Position numbers and translations under genes: made by a program. A stretch of 9,443 bases of DNA from assembly GCA_963578625.1 (NCBI GenBank), contig CAUZEO010000205.1, positions 1-9,443 on the forward strand, written 5' to 3'. A model generated the notes under the pieces. That model was given only the letters and a program-made list of their open reading frames with translations. It did no database searches and was not told the origin of the DNA. Positions 1 through 7,125 of this stretch are shown in pieces (positions within the stretch are counted from its first letter, which is position 1; each line of letters opens with the position of its first letter). Source of the DNA: CAUZEO01 sp963578625 (GTDB taxonomy: Bacteria > Verrucomicrobiota > Kiritimatiellia > SLOV01).

Positions 1-1572
1 GCCCACGGGCAGGCCGAATGGACCGTTTCCCTCGATGGTGTGGACCAGTCCCTCCCGCTGCAGGTCGGCCACGAACCCGAGGAGAGCGTCGAGGCTCGGT
101 TCCAACCGTTCGTCGGCGTAGTTGACGACCATGGTGGGGAGATGAACGAACGAATCGTGCCAGACCGCGTGGTAGCCGGTGCGCCGGCGCAGCCCGGTGA
201 GCTGCCCGGCCAGGTAATCCCGGAATCCCGAACGCGGGTCATGCACAAAGAGCTCCCGGTAGCCCCCATTGTAGTGCGCGCCGGTCACGCTGATCACGCG
301 CCATTCCGGATGCTCGAGGGTGATGGGTGATGCCGTCGATGTCGCCCAGCCGAACCACAGGGTGATTTGTACGCCGGCCGCCTCGGCGGCACGGCAGAGG
401 TCCGCCAGCGCCGGCTCGCCGCCGAACCGGTCTGCCACCCGGTACTCGAGGGTCACACAGTAGTTGTTCGTCTCCTTCTCTTCGCTCAAGTCATTGACCC
501 ACGGCGAAGCGATGAAGGTCCGGCGAATGCCCAGCGCGGCGACACGCGGGACGAATTCCCGGCCCAGCCAACGGAAGTGATCGGCAGGATCGGGCGGAAG
601 CAGGTGCGCGCGCATGCGGTGATCGTACGCGAAATGATACGCGGCTTCCGGGACCGGCTCCTCGGCACGGATCCCGTACTGGGACCGGTAGATGTCGGCG
701 GCGTAATCATGTACGTCGGTCCAGATGTTCCGTCCCTCCGTGATGTCCAGTGCATGCGTTGGCGCATGAAAGAGCACCCGCTTGGCGGGCGTCTCGAACT
801 CGTTGGTCAGCGCAAAATGGATCTCGTCGAAGTGAAGGATCAGGTCGCTGTCTTCCCGCTTGTCCACCAACCCGCGGATGTGCTCCATGCGCGCGTAGAA
901 AACGGCCAGGGCCCCGGCATCTGCGAACAGGTAATCAAACCACTGCATGACGCCGAACCGGGGGCCGGTTTCGTACGAGACGCTACCCGGCTTGAGACGC
1001 TCCCCGTTCAGTCCCCGCCGGGCAACGCGGGTATCAAAGGCGCTGTTCCGCGTCGCCCGGTGCTCCGGGTGGTTGGCCTGACCCGCGGAGATAATCGTGT
1101 TCCCCTCGGCTGCGCCCCCGATCTCCCAACTGGCGCGGTCCACCACCCGGTGGACGCGTCCTTGTGTCTCATCCGGACACCGGAATCGGTACGCATACGA
1201 GAGCCCGGCAAACGGCCGCCCGCCGATCTCCGCATGGTCCGGACGGAGGACCCAATCGATGTCGGCCACGGGGGTCTTGTCGGGGAATCGGGTGACCACG
1301 CGGCGGTGGTGAAGGAGATCGGTGTGCCCGGTGTAGTCCCCCTGCTCGGCCTTGACCCGGCAACGCACGATCGTCTCGTCGTCCCGGCGGATGACATCCA
1401 CCAGGGTGAAATCGCGAAACCGAAGCCCCTCGGGCGTATCGATCAGGGGGGCAATGGGAAGCCGTCCACAGCGCAACGCCACGCCACGAAGGGAGATTTC
1501 GCCCAGGCCCCGGACTCGATCGCCCTCGACCAGGAGTTCAACAATAACCTCATTTCCAAGATCGATCTTCAC
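1..1572 (-). CDS. Partial (beta/alpha)8-barrel glycosidase-like protein, 3' end beyond the window
   Basis: Translating the minus strand from GTG at 1572 gives 524 codons without a stop, so the gene runs off the left edge. The start is well supported: a perfect ribosome binding site AAGGAGGT lies 6 bases upstream and the GTG overlaps the TGA of the GH38 gene. The N-terminal part (about 1-340) looks beta-rich. The C-terminal part looks like a TIM barrel, with strands such as LGIRRTFIASPW, the segment WFGW (406-409), HPEW (421-424), HDPRSGFRDYL (444-454) and VWHDSF around D473. The HPEW segment and a W-x-D strand end recall clan GH-D (GH36/GH27 alpha-galactosidase-like) enzymes, where the nucleophile is an Asp at a strand end; D473 and E514 are my candidate catalytic residues, by inference only. 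No signal peptide, so probably cytoplasmic. Calling it a glycosidase is moderately supported by domain layout and operon position; family and substrate are unknown. Confidence 0.72.
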   Translation of the reverse strand, partial: MKIDLGNEVIVELLVEGDRVRGLGEISLRGVALRCGRLPIAPLIDTPEGLRFRDFTLVDVIRRDDETIVRCRVKAEQGDYTGHTDLLHHRRVVTRFPDKTPVADIDWVLRPDHAEIGGRPFAGLSYAYRFRCPDETQGRVHRVVDRASWEIGGAAEGNTIISAGQANHPEHRATRNSAFDTRVARRGLNGERLKPGSVSYETGPRFGVMQWFDYLFADAGALAVFYARMEHIRGLVDKREDSDLILHFDEIHFALTNEFETPAKRVLFHAPTHALDITEGRNIWTDVHDYAADIYRSQYGIRAEEPVPEAAYHFAYDHRMRAHLLPPDPADHFRWLGREFVPRVAALGIRRTFIASPWVNDLSEEKETNNYCVTLEYRVADRFGGEPALADLCRAAEAAGVQITLWFGWATSTASPITLEHPEWRVISVTGAHYNGGYRELFVHDPRSGFRDYLAGQLTGLRRRTGYHAVWHDSFVHLPTMVVNYADERLEPSLDALLGFVADLQREGLVHTIEGNGPFGLPVG

Positions 1573-4244
1573 TCGTACACCTCCTTGCATCGCAACGTGA
1601 TAACTTCGAACGGACGGAAGGTCAATTTGCACACACGGTCGTGAACCGGGACCGCCACCGGCTCATCCTCCGTCAGCCGGCACAGGGCCACTTCGGATAC
1701 CGTCGCCGACGCGAAATGCAGGATCGCCCGGTTGGGTTCCGGACGCGGATTGAGCAGGCGGATGACGGCGTCACGGTCCGTCCCGGTCTGGAACGGCCGT
1801 TTCACCGAGAGGACTTCGATTCCTTCGGCCTCCAGGCGCCACCAGGCCGGCGGAGCATCGTCGGTCGACCGGTCCACCATGACGGGCGGCGACTGGTTGC
1901 GCGCACTCGCCGCGGCGGCCAGCCGCGGCATGTCGGCCAGGCCCCCGTGCGGCAACAGGCTGAGCCGGAAGTGATGCCACCCGCCGTCGCCCATGGTGCT
2001 GGTGGGCATGGGATAATCCTGCGCGTAGCGTTCCAGGCAGTAGCTGAATCCCGGCGACCGGAGCAGGGAGACCAGGATCCGGCCGTCTTCCACCCGCGCC
2101 GACGGCGTCCCGTGGTTCACCACGGCCCAGCCGGCGCCGGCCATAGCTGGCCGGGGGGCGACGAAATGGAGGGCGGGCCAGTCGCCGTTGGGGCTCCAGA
2201 GATGAGTCTCGGTCTGCTCGTAACGCGGCCGCTCCAGCCACCCCCCGGGAATCGAGTACCAGGCCGAATCGGAAGGCGACTGGACCGGGAACACGGCGCG
2301 AATGCGACGATTGATGCTCTGCCAGAACACCTCGAAGCCGAAATCCACCCGGCGGGCGTCATCCAGGAGCCGCACGGTGACGTACCAGGAAAGGGCAAAT
2401 ATGTTTGGGTCTTCTTCCCTCCCGAAATGCACAGACGGTTCATAGCGCCCGCCGTAATACGCCTCCTGGTACCCGGTGAATTTCAAGGCGCCGAGATACC
2501 GAGTGAACGCCGCCAACTCGTGTCGAAACGTCGGCTTTTTCCGCGTCCCCCACAGATCGCCTTCATCTTCCTCCAGGACCAGGCCCCCGATACCGATGGT
2601 TTCACCCCTCACCTCGGCCCCGGAAGCGCGGTCGGTAATCCGGTCCACGCCATGGGTTTCCAAGTGGATTTCGAGGTGCTGATTCGTGATCACTCGGGCT
2701 TCAATCGGTTGGGGGTCGCCACTCATCTCCAGGCGGAGTCGAGACCAGGCCAGCGGGGGGAGACCCGATGCCTCGATCCCGGCCTGTCCCCGGTGGGGAC
2801 GGGGCGCGGCCGACGGCCCCACCGCCGCTGCCGTCCGGGGCGCAGCCGTCGGAAGCGACGGCGACCAACGATGCCAGTCGTAGACCACAGGGTAGGAGCG
2901 ACCGTCCACATCGCGCGCCGCCAGGCAGGGCGCGTTCCGCCAATCCGACACCTCCAATGGAACGCGCACCGCGTCCGTACTGGACGCGGGATTGAAGGTG
3001 AGAAGCGTTTTCCCCGCAATGCTGGAATCCATCGTTGCCTCACCCACGTCCCACCCGGCCTCCCGCATCACGCGCAGTCCTTCCGCGGTCGTTGCCCGGC
3101 GAAGTTCGCCCAGGCGGTCGGTTAGCTCCTCGTAGGCTGTGTCCTGGTGCGTGCCGGTTATCGCGTCGTGAAAGAAGATCAGCGGCAACTCGAGGAACAA
3201 CGGCTCCCAGCGCCGGGGATCCAATCGTCCCGGGAAGGTGGAGGCCAGCGCGGTTTCCCATCCGTAGTAGATCGCTTCACAGCGGCGGGCCTCCTGCTTG
3301 ATCCCGATCCGGCTGACGTAACAGCCGGTCATGACCGGGTTGTGCTCCATGCGCGATGAGAGCTGATCGGGGGGCGGGGAATCAATGGCCCCCGCCATCG
3401 GCGCCCACAGTCCCCGGAGCATTCGGGGGGTGCCCCATCGGTAGGTCACTTCCGGATTGCCTTCCTGCCAGCACCGGAAATGATCCGTGAAACCCGTCGG
3501 CGGCAGCATTTCTTCGGAGTAGACCAGGTACTGCGCAAGATCCCCCGCGAACTGGTCGTCAGGCACCGGTTCGAAGGGCGGGTAGGTGTTGAGGGCCGGG
3601 TCCAATCCCATCCCTTCGCAGGTAGGGCATGGGCCACTGTCCAGGCCCCGGCAAGTGGGACAGGGCTGGTGATAACAGTGATCGAAGAAGTAGGTGCGGC
3701 CCGGTGGCCCCTTCCAGCAAAAGACAGTGGAGCCATCCAGACCGCGCCAGTACACGTTGTCGGGCTTCGCGTAGGACAACTCGGTAATGCCGGGCAATCC
3801 ACATTTCCGGATCACCTGCGGAAACTGGGCGGAGGAGCCGAACCCGTCGGTGTGATTCGCCAGCAACGGCGGCATACCCAACTCGTCGCGACAGTACCGG
3901 ACGCCGCTGGCCATGTTGCGACACAGGGTCTCGAAGCTACATAGATTGGCATCGATGATGGCCTCGCCGGCACCGTACATCTCGAACAGGCCCGCCGCGT
4001 AGAGTGTCTTGAGCCGGGCCTTCGCGTCGGGATGTTTCTCCAGGAAGGAACGCATCGTGAGCGCCTGCTCCACGGTATAGGCCCCTTCGCCGCGCTCGGC
4101 CAGGTCGATGTTGCGATGCAGGCAGAGCTCCTGGAGTTGCTGGTAGCTCAGGTAACGCCGCCCCTGGTAGACGTAGTCCCTCTCCCATCCGCGGCGCCAG
4201 ATGAGGTCGAAATGATTGCTGAAATGAACAAAAACGGTTTGCAC
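1569..4244 (-). CDS. GH38 alpha-mannosidase-like glycoside hydrolase with CxxC zinc-ribbon-like insert
   Basis: An 891-residue protein resembling GH38 alpha-mannosidases, zinc-dependent retaining enzymes that remove alpha-mannose. The expected signatures appear in order: H11-x-D13 after the first strand (zinc ligands), the nucleophile segment DGFGSSAQFPQ with D133, TGCYVSR and the following K/R/E residues (306-323) typical of the helical region, and FFHDAITGT with H359 matching the fourth zinc ligand. The C-terminal half is beta-sandwich-like. Unusual parts are two CPTC motifs (C195/C198 and C206/C209), similar to DnaJ-type zinc-binding repeats, and an Ala/Pro-rich stretch at about 461-490. 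The GTG start directly follows an in-frame TGA and leads straight into strand 1, so no longer form is possible, although no clear ribosome binding site is visible. No signal peptide, hence probably cytoplasmic. It lies 39 bases after the dioxygenase gene and overlaps the next gene by 4 bases. Exact sugar specificity is uncertain. Confidence 0.88.
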   Translation of the reverse strand: MQTVFVHFSNHFDLIWRRGWERDYVYQGRRYLSYQQLQELCLHRNIDLAERGEGAYTVEQALTMRSFLEKHPDAKARLKTLYAAGLFEMYGAGEAIIDANLCSFETLCRNMASGVRYCRDELGMPPLLANHTDGFGSSAQFPQVIRKCGLPGITELSYAKPDNVYWRGLDGSTVFCWKGPPGRTYFFDHCYHQPCPTCRGLDSGPCPTCEGMGLDPALNTYPPFEPVPDDQFAGDLAQYLVYSEEMLPPTGFTDHFRCWQEGNPEVTYRWGTPRMLRGLWAPMAGAIDSPPPDQLSSRMEHNPVMTGCYVSRIGIKQEARRCEAIYYGWETALASTFPGRLDPRRWEPLFLELPLIFFHDAITGTHQDTAYEELTDRLGELRRATTAEGLRVMREAGWDVGEATMDSSIAGKTLLTFNPASSTDAVRVPLEVSDWRNAPCLAARDVDGRSYPVVYDWHRWSPSLPTAAPRTAAAVGPSAAPRPHRGQAGIEASGLPPLAWSRLRLEMSGDPQPIEARVITNQHLEIHLETHGVDRITDRASGAEVRGETIGIGGLVLEEDEGDLWGTRKKPTFRHELAAFTRYLGALKFTGYQEAYYGGRYEPSVHFGREEDPNIFALSWYVTVRLLDDARRVDFGFEVFWQSINRRIRAVFPVQSPSDSAWYSIPGGWLERPRYEQTETHLWSPNGDWPALHFVAPRPAMAGAGWAVVNHGTPSARVEDGRILVSLLRSPGFSYCLERYAQDYPMPTSTMGDGGWHHFRLSLLPHGGLADMPRLAAAASARNQSPPVMVDRSTDDAPPAWWRLEAEGIEVLSVKRPFQTGTDRDAVIRLLNPRPEPNRAILHFASATVSEVALCRLTEDEPVAVPVHDRVCKLTFRPFEVITLRCKEVYE
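1579..1586 (-). promoter_or_regulatory. Strong Shine-Dalgarno for the barrel protein
   Basis: The minus strand reads AAGGAGGT, a perfect anti-Shine-Dalgarno match, 6 bases before GTG 1572. It lies inside the last codons of the GH38 gene (Lys-Glu-Val). It fixes the GTG start of the partial gene and, with the 4-base start/stop overlap, indicates coupled translation. Confidence 0.85.
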
Positions 4245-4283
4245 TCAGAAGTTCAATCGAAACCTTGTTGCGAAGATCGGCGA

Positions 4284-5096
4284 TCATCCCATTGGAACGC
4301 CCGACTCCCCCCCATACTTCTCGGCGGTATCGCCTTCCGGATCGTACACAATCTCACCGTCTCTCACGAACGGCACGGCCATGCCCCACCTTCCACTGCC
4401 ATCCGACTTCACAATCGGCTCGGCGCTGTACTGCGGAAGGTAGACCCGGCGGAGATTCAGGGATGTATTCGGACCGCTGCGATGAAGATTATAGCTTGTG
4501 AACGCGACGACCGTTCCCGCGGGCACTTCGATGGCGATACCGGGATCGTCCCCGGTGTAGCCAATCAAATCGTTCGCACCCTCTTCCCGCCCGTGATCGT
4601 GAATCGTGTGGCTCGTGCCCCCCCGGGAGTGCGGGAGCAGGTAGACCGTCCCATTCTCCTCGCTAACGTCGTCCAGTGGCACCCAGCAGGTAAGGTACGG
4701 CCGGTGCGAAGTATTTCGATCTCCCGATTTCACGTAGCCGGAGTCCTGGTGCCAGGCGAACGGCATGCCCTTCTCCGCGCCCTTGACGACCCACTGCTCG
4801 TGAAACAGGTACACGTCCGGCCCCAGGGCCGCCTGCGTAACCTCGGCCATCAACGGCGCGAAAATGAAACGACGGAGAAAGTGGCTCAGGCGATACTTCT
4901 TTGCAATGAAGTACCGCAGGCCGCGATGGTTGGGACCACGGGACCTCTCGTTCGCGGCATCCATCTCTGCATCGGCATACCCCATGAAGTACGAACACTC
5001 CTGGCGCAGCATCTCCAGCATGTCGTCGGGAACGATCCGCTCCAGGATCATGTAGCCTTCTTCACGGTACTGGGCCTTTTGTTCTTCGGAGATCAC
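4284..5096 (-). CDS. Phytanoyl-CoA dioxygenase (PhyH) family Fe(II)/2-oxoglutarate oxygenase
   Basis: A 270-residue protein, normal length for bacterial PhyH-family oxygenases, which use Fe(II), O2 and 2-oxoglutarate to hydroxylate a substrate. The N-terminus (SEEQKAQYREEGYMILERIV) is the usual family opening. The iron facial triad is visible: H116-Q-D118 in WHQDSGY, then H205 in NLHRSGPN; R216 or R217, about 11 residues later, fits the 2-oxoglutarate carboxylate ligand. The core strand CWVPLDDVSEENGTVYLLPHS (137-157 region) is also typical. The GTG start at 5096 is the first possible one because an in-frame TAG sits two codons upstream; there is no Shine-Dalgarno sequence, but a TATGAT box lies 7 bases upstream. 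It is the first gene of the leftward set, ahead of GH38. True substrates of such bacterial homologues are mostly unknown; the context suggests a sugar, glycan substituent or small metabolite, and phytanoyl-CoA should not be assumed. Confidence 0.9.
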   Translation of the reverse strand: MISEEQKAQYREEGYMILERIVPDDMLEMLRQECSYFMGYADAEMDAANERSRGPNHRGLRYFIAKKYRLSHFLRRFIFAPLMAEVTQAALGPDVYLFHEQWVVKGAEKGMPFAWHQDSGYVKSGDRNTSHRPYLTCWVPLDDVSEENGTVYLLPHSRGGTSHTIHDHGREEGANDLIGYTGDDPGIAIEVPAGTVVAFTSYNLHRSGPNTSLNLRRVYLPQYSAEPIVKSDGSGRWGMAVPFVRDGEIVYDPEGDTAEKYGGESGVPMG

Positions 5097-5103
5097 ATGC
5101 TAC

Positions 5104-5133
5104 ATCATAACGAGATCTTCCCCTCCACAGCAA
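5104..5133 (-). promoter_or_regulatory. Possible sigma70-type promoter for the leftward operon
   Basis: On the minus strand TTGCTG (5133-5128) and TATGAT (5109-5104) are separated by 18 bases. TATGAT matches the -10 consensus at five of six positions; the -35 matches only three. The transcription start would fall at or within a base or two of GTG 5096, giving a nearly leaderless mRNA, which agrees with the missing Shine-Dalgarno sequence. This is a pattern match only. Confidence 0.3.
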
Positions 5134-5152
5134 GCTCGCGAGCCAACTATAG

Positions 5153-5173
5153 CGGAAGTCGCCAAGACTTCCG
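5153..5173. repeat. Perfect 8-bp palindrome with 5-base loop
   Basis: CGGAAGTC, loop GCCAA, GACTTCCG. The arms are exactly complementary. It lies in the divergent intergenic region between the two gene sets. It is followed by no T-run on either strand, so it does not look like an intrinsic terminator. It could be a dispersed palindromic repeat, an operator, or part of a leader. Confidence 0.6.
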
Positions 5174-5207
5174 ATGTACCGACAACCACGTCAGGCTTAG
5201 GGAGAAC

Positions 5208-5242
5208 GACCGTAGCATGGGTATCCGACCCGTGCTACGGTC
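5208..5242. repeat. 15-bp hairpin-forming inverted repeat
   Basis: Left arm GACCGTAGCATGGGT (5208-5222), loop ATCCG, right arm ACCCGTGCTACGGTC (5228-5242). The arms pair over 15 positions with a single T-G wobble. No T-tract follows in either direction, so a terminator is unlikely. It lies 14 bases before ATG 5257 and 77 before GTG 5320, in the probable leader of the rightward set. A dispersed palindromic (REP-like) element or a transcription factor site are the main alternatives. Confidence 0.65.
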
Positions 5243-5319
5243 CTTGGGCTCCGGAAATGCATGCGAATAATGCGCGCCATTTGTCTTGCCGGGACGGGTT
5301 ACTCAGGCATCATAAACCC

Positions 5320-7125
5320 GTGAAGGACGGAAAGAGAACCGGATACATTGCCTGCTGGGTCTTTGCCTGGCTCCTCTCCGCATCGGCCGCTGCCGATCTC
5401 GAGGTCGTCCGGGTTTGGCCCGAAAAGCTGCTCTATGCTCCCGGCGAATCGGCGAAGATCACCGTCACCCTCACAAACGCGGCGAATACGGCGCAGCGCG
5501 CGCAGTTGTCGGTGGCGTTGGCTACGGAACTGGCCGATGAAGACGGTCTGTTCCTCGGCGACGTGGAGGTTGAAGGAGGGATGACGCGGGAGATTGTTGT
5601 GAGTCTCCCGTTGAAGAAGGAGTTCGGCCACGAGGCGATCGCCAGGCTCGAGCGGGACGGGGTCTCTTTCAGCCGCGCCCGGGAGTTCTTCACCGTCACG
5701 GACCACGCACCGCTGGTATCGCAGTATGCATTCGGCAGCGTCATGGCCTTCACGGATAACGAAATCCGGGAGCGCACGATCCCCACGTACCGCAACAACT
5801 ACATCACCATGGCCGAGATCTGGATGTGGTCACCGTCCAGTTTCTGCGACTTTGCTCCGGAGTCGGATTCGTGGTGGGGCAACGAGCGGTATACGCCGCA
5901 AACCCGCTCCGCTCTCGAAACCTACATCGAGGAGGCCCACAAGCACGGCATCAAGCTGCTGACCTACATCAACCACGGGTTCTGGGGCGCACATGCGTGG
6001 GAGATCCTCCGCGAACATCCGGAGATGGCAAAGTACCTGGGAAACGGGCAGTGGTATGCGCGCTTCGACGTCGAAGATACCGGCGGGCAGACCGAAGTGG
6101 TTCCCGAGCATATGCACAGAATGTCCCTCGCCATGGCCAGCTTCGTCGATCCGGGCGCGGTGGACCGGGGAACGGAGGCGCTGATCGCGGGGATGGAGAT
6201 GTGGGGATTCGACGGCGCGCGCTGGGACGGCCAGTGGAACGTGAGCGGCGACTACGGCACGGCCGATTTCTACGATATCCATGGGGACCTGAATCCCCGG
6301 TATCCCGAATCGGACCGGCATGGGGTTCGCAATGCAAAGCGATACCTGACACGTCTGCGGGATGCGAAACCCGGATTCATTCACGGCTACAATTACGGGA
6401 TCCAGTTCAAGGAGGGAGCAGGGAGATTTCTGCCCGCGTTCTTCGAGGCAACCGTCGGCGACCGTGGATGGATGTTGTGGGAGACGGCGGACCCCATGTT
6501 CAGGGGACGTGAGTACGGGGGGGTGACGTGGAAATACGCGTACGAGGCGGTCAAGGACATGGCCCGGCCGGCCCGGGATGTGGGCGGCGAAATGTACACC
6601 CATGCGTCTGCGGGTACGGATGTGTTCAATGCCCACATGTGCGCAATCGTCTTCGCACACCGCGGGCATTTATCGAGTCCCACCACCCTCGGCCACTGGT
6701 ACAAGTTCGCCCTGCGTTACGGGGCTTTCCTGTACGACCCCGTGCTTTCGTTGACGCCGGCCGCGGGCATCGAGGTGGAATCCGAAGCGCCGATCTGGTG
6801 GGAGGAGACCGTCTACCGGCGCCCGCGCCCGGATGGCGGCGAACAATTCATCGTCCACCTGATCAACCCGCCGGCCCAGGCGAAGGTCGATCCGAAAATG
6901 AATACCGCTCCCGAGGTGCAACGAAACATCGCGGTATCGATGCCCGTGCCGGACGGATTCAAGCTGACGTCCGCCTGGGTGTTGTCGCCCGATCCGGATA
7001 CGCATGCCTCGCTTTTGAAATCGAGCGTGTCGGAAGGCCGCGCCACGGTAACGGTGCCGGAGCTGGCGTACTGGGATGTCGTTGTGTTTGAGCTCAGCCC
7101 GGCGGTTGACGGAGGCGAGGGGTGA
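5320..7125 (+). CDS. Exported glycosidase-like protein, Ig-like domain plus TIM barrel (GH66-like layout)
   Basis: The proposed GTG start at 5320 gives 601 residues with a compact signal peptide: KDGKR n-region, hydrophobic YIACWVFAWLLSA, then ASAAA before DLEV. An in-frame ATG at 5257 gives 622 residues with a long, unlikely n-region; neither start has a strong ribosome binding site. Residues about 26-130 resemble an Ig-like or beta-sandwich domain (PGESAKITVTLTN). A (beta/alpha)8 barrel follows: YRNNYITMAEIWMW, HGIKLLTYINHGFWG, HPEMAKY, then GFDGARWDGQW. D303 of that motif (D324 in the longer numbering) is a candidate nucleophile; a later E in LWETADP or FFEA could be the acid/base. The C-terminal beta domain (FIVHLINPP to YWDVVVFEL) resembles that of GH66 dextranases and cycloisomaltooligosaccharide glucanotransferases. 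Family placement is inference; it could belong to an uncharacterised barrel family. Its stop overlaps the next gene's start by 4 bases. Confidence 0.82.
   Translation: MKDGKRTGYIACWVFAWLLSASAAADLEVVRVWPEKLLYAPGESAKITVTLTNAANTAQRAQLSVALATELADEDGLFLGDVEVEGGMTREIVVSLPLKKEFGHEAIARLERDGVSFSRAREFFTVTDHAPLVSQYAFGSVMAFTDNEIRERTIPTYRNNYITMAEIWMWSPSSFCDFAPESDSWWGNERYTPQTRSALETYIEEAHKHGIKLLTYINHGFWGAHAWEILREHPEMAKYLGNGQWYARFDVEDTGGQTEVVPEHMHRMSLAMASFVDPGAVDRGTEALIAGMEMWGFDGARWDGQWNVSGDYGTADFYDIHGDLNPRYPESDRHGVRNAKRYLTRLRDAKPGFIHGYNYGIQFKEGAGRFLPAFFEATVGDRGWMLWETADPMFRGREYGGVTWKYAYEAVKDMARPARDVGGEMYTHASAGTDVFNAHMCAIVFAHRGHLSSPTTLGHWYKFALRYGAFLYDPVLSLTPAAGIEVESEAPIWWEETVYRRPRPDGGEQFIVHLINPPAQAKVDPKMNTAPEVQRNIAVSMPVPDGFKLTSAWVLSPDPDTHASLLKSSVSEGRATVTVPELAYWDVVVFELSPAVDGGEG
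7111..7115 (+). promoter_or_regulatory. Shine-Dalgarno for the NHL-propeller gene
   Basis: GGAGG lies 6 bases before GTG 7122, inside the end of the upstream coding region. The GTG overlaps the upstream TGA (GTGA at 7122-7125). This favours 7122 over the internal starts at 7146 and 7185. Confidence 0.6.

Noticed and set aside
367..1644. 425-codon open frame on the plus strand
   Set aside because: It is antisense to the barrel protein gene, which has a perfect ribosome binding site and domain-like sequence. The plus-strand translation is Arg/Pro/Gly-rich with no recognisable motif, as expected of a shadow frame in GC-rich DNA.
1641..3125. 494-codon open frame on the plus strand
   Set aside because: It is antisense to the GH38 gene and low in recognisable structure; GH38 motifs are clear on the minus strand.
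3937..4287. ATG at 4287 overlapping the dioxygenase stop as an alternative start for GH38
   Set aside because: The ATG is in another frame from the GH38 sequence, and that frame loses GH38 motifs. It would need a frameshift, for which there is no evidence, and GTG 4244 already gives a complete first strand.
5208..5242. Intrinsic terminator
   Set aside because: Strong stem but no T-run on either side, and no gene converges on it.
4032..5270. 412-codon open frame on the plus strand crossing the divergent intergenic region
   Set aside because: It is antisense to GH38 and the dioxygenase, both with clear active-site motifs, and its end only reads through the palindromes.
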